The position numbers and the translations under genes are program-made. From an uncultured Veillonella sp. (GTDB lineage: Bacteria > Bacillota > Negativicutes > Veillonellales > Veillonellaceae): a stretch of 64,000 nucleotides of DNA. Location of the stretch: assembly GCA_900538355.1 (NCBI GenBank), contig UPXS01000010.1, positions 16,709-80,708 on the forward strand, written 5' to 3'. Under the pieces are notes generated by a model, which did not search any database, had not been told where the DNA came from, and saw only the letters and a program-made list of their open reading frames with translations. Below are positions 61,203-64,000 of this stretch, piece after piece (the first letter of the stretch is position 1; each line of letters starts with the position of its first letter).

Positions 61203-62771
61203 GGTTGTTAATTTCTGTTTAATTTCAGAAATCATGTTCTTAGTTTCTTCGTTTCGTTCAATTTCCTTCGTGATTTTATCGTACGCATGGAGAATTGTCG
61301 TATGGTCACGAGAGAACGCAGCTGCGATTTGCGGATAACTTTCATTGATCATATCGCGGCATAGATACATGGCTACTTGCCGTGGGAATGCGAATTGTGC
61401 TTTACGCTTCTTACCGAGCAAGTCTTGCTTTTTAATATTGAAATAAGAACTTACAAAATTCTGAATACTTTCAATAGTCACCATGTTCACTTCTTCTGTG
61501 TGAACGAGGCCAGCCAAGGCTTGTTTAGTGTATTCTAGGTCGATAGATTCAAGACGTTGATCGATGGATGCGGTACCGATTAATTTGGTGAAAGCACCTT
61601 GCAATACGCGGACGTTTTCGCTGAATTGAAGCGCCACGTAGTTGATGGAGTCGTTATCGATGCGGATAACACGGTTTTTCTTATATTCTCTTTCGAGTAA
61701 GGATCTAAAGATAGCGATGCGCGTTTCTAAGTCTGGATTTTCCATTGTTGCAATGTAGCCAGCTTGGAAACGAGAACGGAGACGGTCTTCGAATTGCTCC
61801 ATATCGTTTGGCATCGTATCAGAGGTGAGGACGATTTGCTTGTTGTTATTTAATAACTCATTGAACGTATTAAATAGCTCGGTTTTCGTACTTTCACGAC
61901 TTTCAAGGAACTGAATATCATCAATCATGAGTACGTCGATATTGCGGAACGTGTTGCGGAATAACTTACCTTGGTTACGCTGCAATGTTTCGACGAAAAT
62001 GTTCATAAAGTTTTCGCTCGTAATGGACATAACCTTCATGTGTGGATGATTTTCCTTGATAGCATTGCCGATGGCGTGCATCAAATGCGTTTTACCGAGG
62101 CCTGAAGGACCATAGATAAAAAGCGGATTATAGTCGCCACCAGGATATTCAGCTACATTTTGAGCCGCCCCAAATGGAATGCGGTTCGCGTTGCCTGTTA
62201 CGTAATTGTCAAAACGGTATGCTGGATTTAGGTTAGATAAGGATAAATCCACAGGTACATTATCAGACTGTAATGTAGGTGTTGTAGTTTCAACTGTTTT
62301 ATTAGGCGCTACCATTGGCTCATCTGGGATTTCCACAGGCGCTGGAGCGCGATCGATGTAGACAGGCTCTTGATAAATTGGTTTATAGAACTCTTCTTGA
62401 TGCGTTTTTTCCTCTACTACTGGAGGTAATGGCATCGGCGGAGCCACTACAGGTGCATCATCGATGAGACTTTCATCAACAAAGGTAGTATCTACACTCT
62501 CTTGATTGAAATCGAATAACACCATATCACGATGAGAACCGATAACCGTAGTAATAGCATCCTGCAAAGCCTTGCTAATCTGTGGCTGTTGATCGATTAA
62601 ATTTTTAACAAATGTTTGCATGACCCCAATATGGATCGAATGACTTTCGAGAGACATGGGAATCAACGATGACGTGACGCGCAAGTACAATGCGTCAGGC
62701 AAATGTTGCATGTTCTTTTTCGCCTCTTGCAATATATGTTCCCATATATTATTCAAATCAAATGACTGCAT
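61194..62771 (-). CDS. dnaA: Chromosomal replication initiator DnaA
   Basis: 525-aa AAA+ initiator, somewhat long because of the acidic/proline-rich domain II (about residues 100-190). Domain I begins NNIWEHILQEAKKNM. Domain III has FIYGPSGLGKTHLMHAIGN (Walker A) and VLMIDDIQFLESRESTKTE (Walker B), with SRFQAGYIA following. Domain IV carries the DnaA-box-binding signature RDMINESYPQIAAAFSRDHTTILHAYDKI. DnaA boxes lie on both sides of the gene, including over its stop codon and its leader, so autoregulation is likely. Confidence 0.97.
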   Translation of the reverse strand: MQSFDLNNIWEHILQEAKKNMQHLPDALYLRVTSSLIPMSLESHSIHIGVMQTFVKNLIDQQPQISKALQDAITTVIGSHRDMVLFDFNQESVDTTFVDESLIDDAPVVAPPMPLPPVVEEKTHQEEFYKPIYQEPVYIDRAPAPVEIPDEPMVAPNKTVETTTPTLQSDNVPVDLSLSNLNPAYRFDNYVTGNANRIPFGAAQNVAEYPGGDYNPLFIYGPSGLGKTHLMHAIGNAIKENHPHMKVMSITSENFMNIFVETLQRNQGKLFRNTFRNIDVLMIDDIQFLESRESTKTELFNTFNELLNNNKQIVLTSDTMPNDMEQFEDRLRSRFQAGYIATMENPDLETRIAIFRSLLEREYKKNRVIRIDNDSINYVALQFSENVRVLQGAFTKLIGTASIDQRLESIDLEYTKQALAGLVHTEEVNMVTIESIQNFVSSYFNIKKQDLLGKKRKAQFAFPRQVAMYLCRDMINESYPQIAAAFSRDHTTILHAYDKITKEIERNEETKNMISEIKQKLTTCG

Positions 62772-63084
62772 GACGTGCCTCTTGTGTATAACTATTACGA
62801 TAAATGTGTATAACTTTAGGAATAATGTGTATAACTCTTGTGAAAGCTGTGGAAAAATCTGTTATTCCTGTGAATAATCTGTGCACAACCTGTGAATAAG
62901 TGAAAATAAAATTCTCTTCCAACCAGATAATAACTGACTTTATAGATTACACAGGTTAAAAGAGAAAAAATGTGGATAACCTTAAAAGTTATCCATCAAA
63001 AACTTATAAAAATATATACTTTTTCCTAATTTCAAGTATGATTGTACCAAAAAATAAGTAATTTGTCATTCAATCTGTGGATAA
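62772..63084. other. DnaA-box cluster upstream of dnaA (second part of a bipartite origin)
   Basis: Boxes in the same orientation occur at 62783-62791, 62805-62813 and 62826-62834 (TGTGTATAA), 62869-62877 and 62891-62899 (TGTGAATAA), and 62971-62979 and 63076-63084 (perfect TGTGGATAA). A weaker TTATCTACA lies at 63311-63319. The DNA around 62900-63060 is AT-rich. The dnaA promoter must lie here, so DnaA would repress its own gene. Confidence 0.8.
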
Positions 63085-63125
63085 CTTTTATAAACTGTTT
63101 GTAATGTATATCTTAAATTTTCTTG

Positions 63126-63276
63126 GGTATATCTATTACTTTTGGGATAGGAAGAAAAACTACTTTTATCGCTCCATTCTGACGCAAGTCACTCAAAAAG
63201 TAGTTTTTCTTCCCCTCCTCCAAACGGATAATTTTATAATTTCTATACACACAACTGGAAAAGTAATAGATATACC
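63126..63276. repeat. Nested inverted repeat, element A
   Basis: Outer arms of 18 bp (63126-63143 and 63259-63276, starting GGTATATCTATTAC) are perfect complements. Inside lies an independent perfect 18-bp hairpin (63150-63167 with 63196-63213, GGAAGAAAAACTAC...). Its 28-nt loop (63168-63195) carries, on the minus strand, TGAGTGACTT and AGAATGGAGCGA. Nothing in it looks coding. Confidence 0.85.
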
Positions 63277-63354
63277 TGTTAGCAATCTACATTAGTCTGT
63301 TTATAAAACGTTATCTACACAACTTAAATGAAAATTGGGGAGAGGGGAAAAGAA

Positions 63355-63558
63355 GAAAACCACATCTATTCCTCTCTTCCTTCCAACTAGAGATTAAAAC
63401 ATAAATTTGTCTAATATAAAAAATATTAGAATTGTGAGTTCTTGTGTTGCTGATATTGATGTTACGTTTACATCGTGTAGTGGTGTGTAAGGTAAAATTA
63501 GGGTTGTCTTAGGGAGGGAATATAGGGTCCTTTTGAGCGACTTTACGGTTAGTATGGA
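63355..63558 (+). repeat. 204-bp direct repeat, first copy
   Basis: Nearly identical to 63797-64000, offset 442 bp. It begins GAAAACCACATCTATTCC and ends AGTATGGA. No coding potential is seen. It contains one outer arm and the conserved loop of element B. Confidence 0.9.
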
Positions 63559-63599
63559 TCGATGAAGGAGCCCTAATCATTTGGAAACGTAACATCAAT
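63455..63599. repeat. Nested inverted repeat, element B
   Basis: Outer 15-bp arms ATTGATGTTACGTTT (63455-63469) and complement (63585-63599) are perfect. An inner imperfect stem, TAGGGTCCTT with AAGGAGCCCTA, encloses the loop 63534-63562 with TGAGCGACTT and AGTATGGATCGA, the same motif as elements A and C. Confidence 0.78.
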
Positions 63600-63679
63600 T
63601 TTTCCTCTTTCTCCTCAAGAGGTTAAAAGGTAAGATTTGTTACATCTTAGATCCGTATTCTGAAAGACTTTTAGATTTG

Positions 63680-63707
63680 GTATAAAAACTGATACTACTT
63701 TTTATAC
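63680..63707. repeat. Short palindrome
   Basis: GTATAAAAA (63680-63688) and TTTTTATAC (63699-63707) form a 9-bp stem with a 10-nt loop between elements B and C. Confidence 0.5.
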
Positions 63708-63749
63708 TGGTGGTAGGTGTATTAGTAGTCATTAGGATGTGTTAGGAGC

Positions 63750-63815
63750 AGGAATAGATGTGGATTTTTGACCGACTTACGATGAGTATGGAGGGAGAAA
63801 ACCACATCTATTCCT
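63750..63815. repeat. Inverted repeat, element C
   Basis: Arms AGGAATAGATGTGG (63750-63763) and complement (63802-63815), extended by TTTT/AAAA, enclose the loop 63769-63797 with TGACCGACTT and AGTATGGAGGGA. The right arm is the start of the second direct-repeat copy. The first direct-repeat copy lacks the left arm. Confidence 0.82.
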
Positions 63816-64000
63816 CCCTTCCTCCAAGTAGAGATCAAAATGTAAAATTGTCTTATATAAAAATATTAGATTTGTGAGTTCTTGTGGTGCTGAATAATTG
63901 ATGTTACGTTTACATCGTGTATTGGTGTGTAAGATGAAATTAGGGTTGTCTTAGGGAGGGAATATAGGGTCCTTTTGAGCGACTTTACGGTTAGTATGGA
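63797..64000 (+). repeat. 204-bp direct repeat, second copy, cut by the window edge
   Basis: Second copy of 63355-63558. It ends exactly at the window edge inside the conserved loop (63976-64000), so the array probably continues. Confidence 0.9.

Noticed and set aside
63300..64000. rpmH/rnpA genes or a tRNA to the right of dnaA
   Set aside because: No matching frame or cloverleaf is present; the region is repeats only.

Overview
The window comes from a Veillonella-type bacterium (Negativicutes, a diderm Firmicute). The DNA is AT-rich and the chromosome-start gene order is Firmicute-like (dnaA-dnaN-yaaA-recF-dciA-like-remB-gyrB). The cell envelope is that of a diderm: trimeric, monomeric and inverse autotransporters, an RND efflux pump, LPS/O-antigen-type genes, and an S-layer-homology (SLH) domain on an outer-membrane adhesin. 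Species cannot be fixed from the sequence alone.

Region 1 (1-23600) is a surface-adhesin island, almost all on the minus strand. It holds the N-terminal 1913 codons of a very large trimeric autotransporter adhesin, a 939-aa trimeric autotransporter with a C-terminal SLH domain, a stand-alone inverse-autotransporter barrel, a 461-aa trimeric autotransporter, and two paralogous monomeric autotransporters. Between them lie a SAM methyltransferase, a HicAB toxin-antitoxin operon with visible promoter and operator-like repeats, small secreted proteins, a probable structured RNA (11083-11260), and a type I toxin-antitoxin locus (33-aa holin-like toxin, 22229-22330). A toxin-deleted inverted copy of that locus sits on the other side of the last autotransporter gene.

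Region 2 (23785-46890, minus strand) is an envelope polysaccharide locus. Transcription runs right to left: two LtaS-family transferases, glycosyltransferases, a VirK/YbjX-like protein and an O-antigen ligase. Then comes a promoter followed by an intrinsic terminator (a possible attenuator), and after it WbaP-like initiating transferase, acyltransferase, UDP-galactopyranose mutase, DUF4422, LicD, class V aminotransferase, cytidylyltransferase-oxidoreductase fusion, LicD, GT2, Wzx-like flippase and Wzy-like polymerase. The LicD/aminotransferase/cytidylyltransferase set looks like a cassette for making and attaching an amine-bearing phospho-substituent. At the far end a lysine-rich protein ends on a canonical A AAA AAG slippery heptamer, with a start-less Cys-rich -1 frame just beyond.

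Region 3 (46891-53031, plus strand) has a probable small structured RNA with its own promoter and terminator, a CNNM/CorC-type protein, and a two-gene RND efflux operon.

Region 4 (53121-62771, minus strand) has ybjQ, a LysP-like permease and the replication-initiation cluster. The dnaA-dnaN intergenic region carries DnaA boxes, a GC cluster and DnaA-trio-like TAG repeats next to AT-rich DNA. A second DnaA-box cluster lies upstream of dnaA. The window therefore ends at the chromosome origin.

Region 5 (63100-64000) has no genes. It is built of nested inverted repeats and 204-bp direct repeats spaced 442 bp apart. Three hairpins share a conserved loop but have unrelated stems. This repeat family is the least explained structure in the window.
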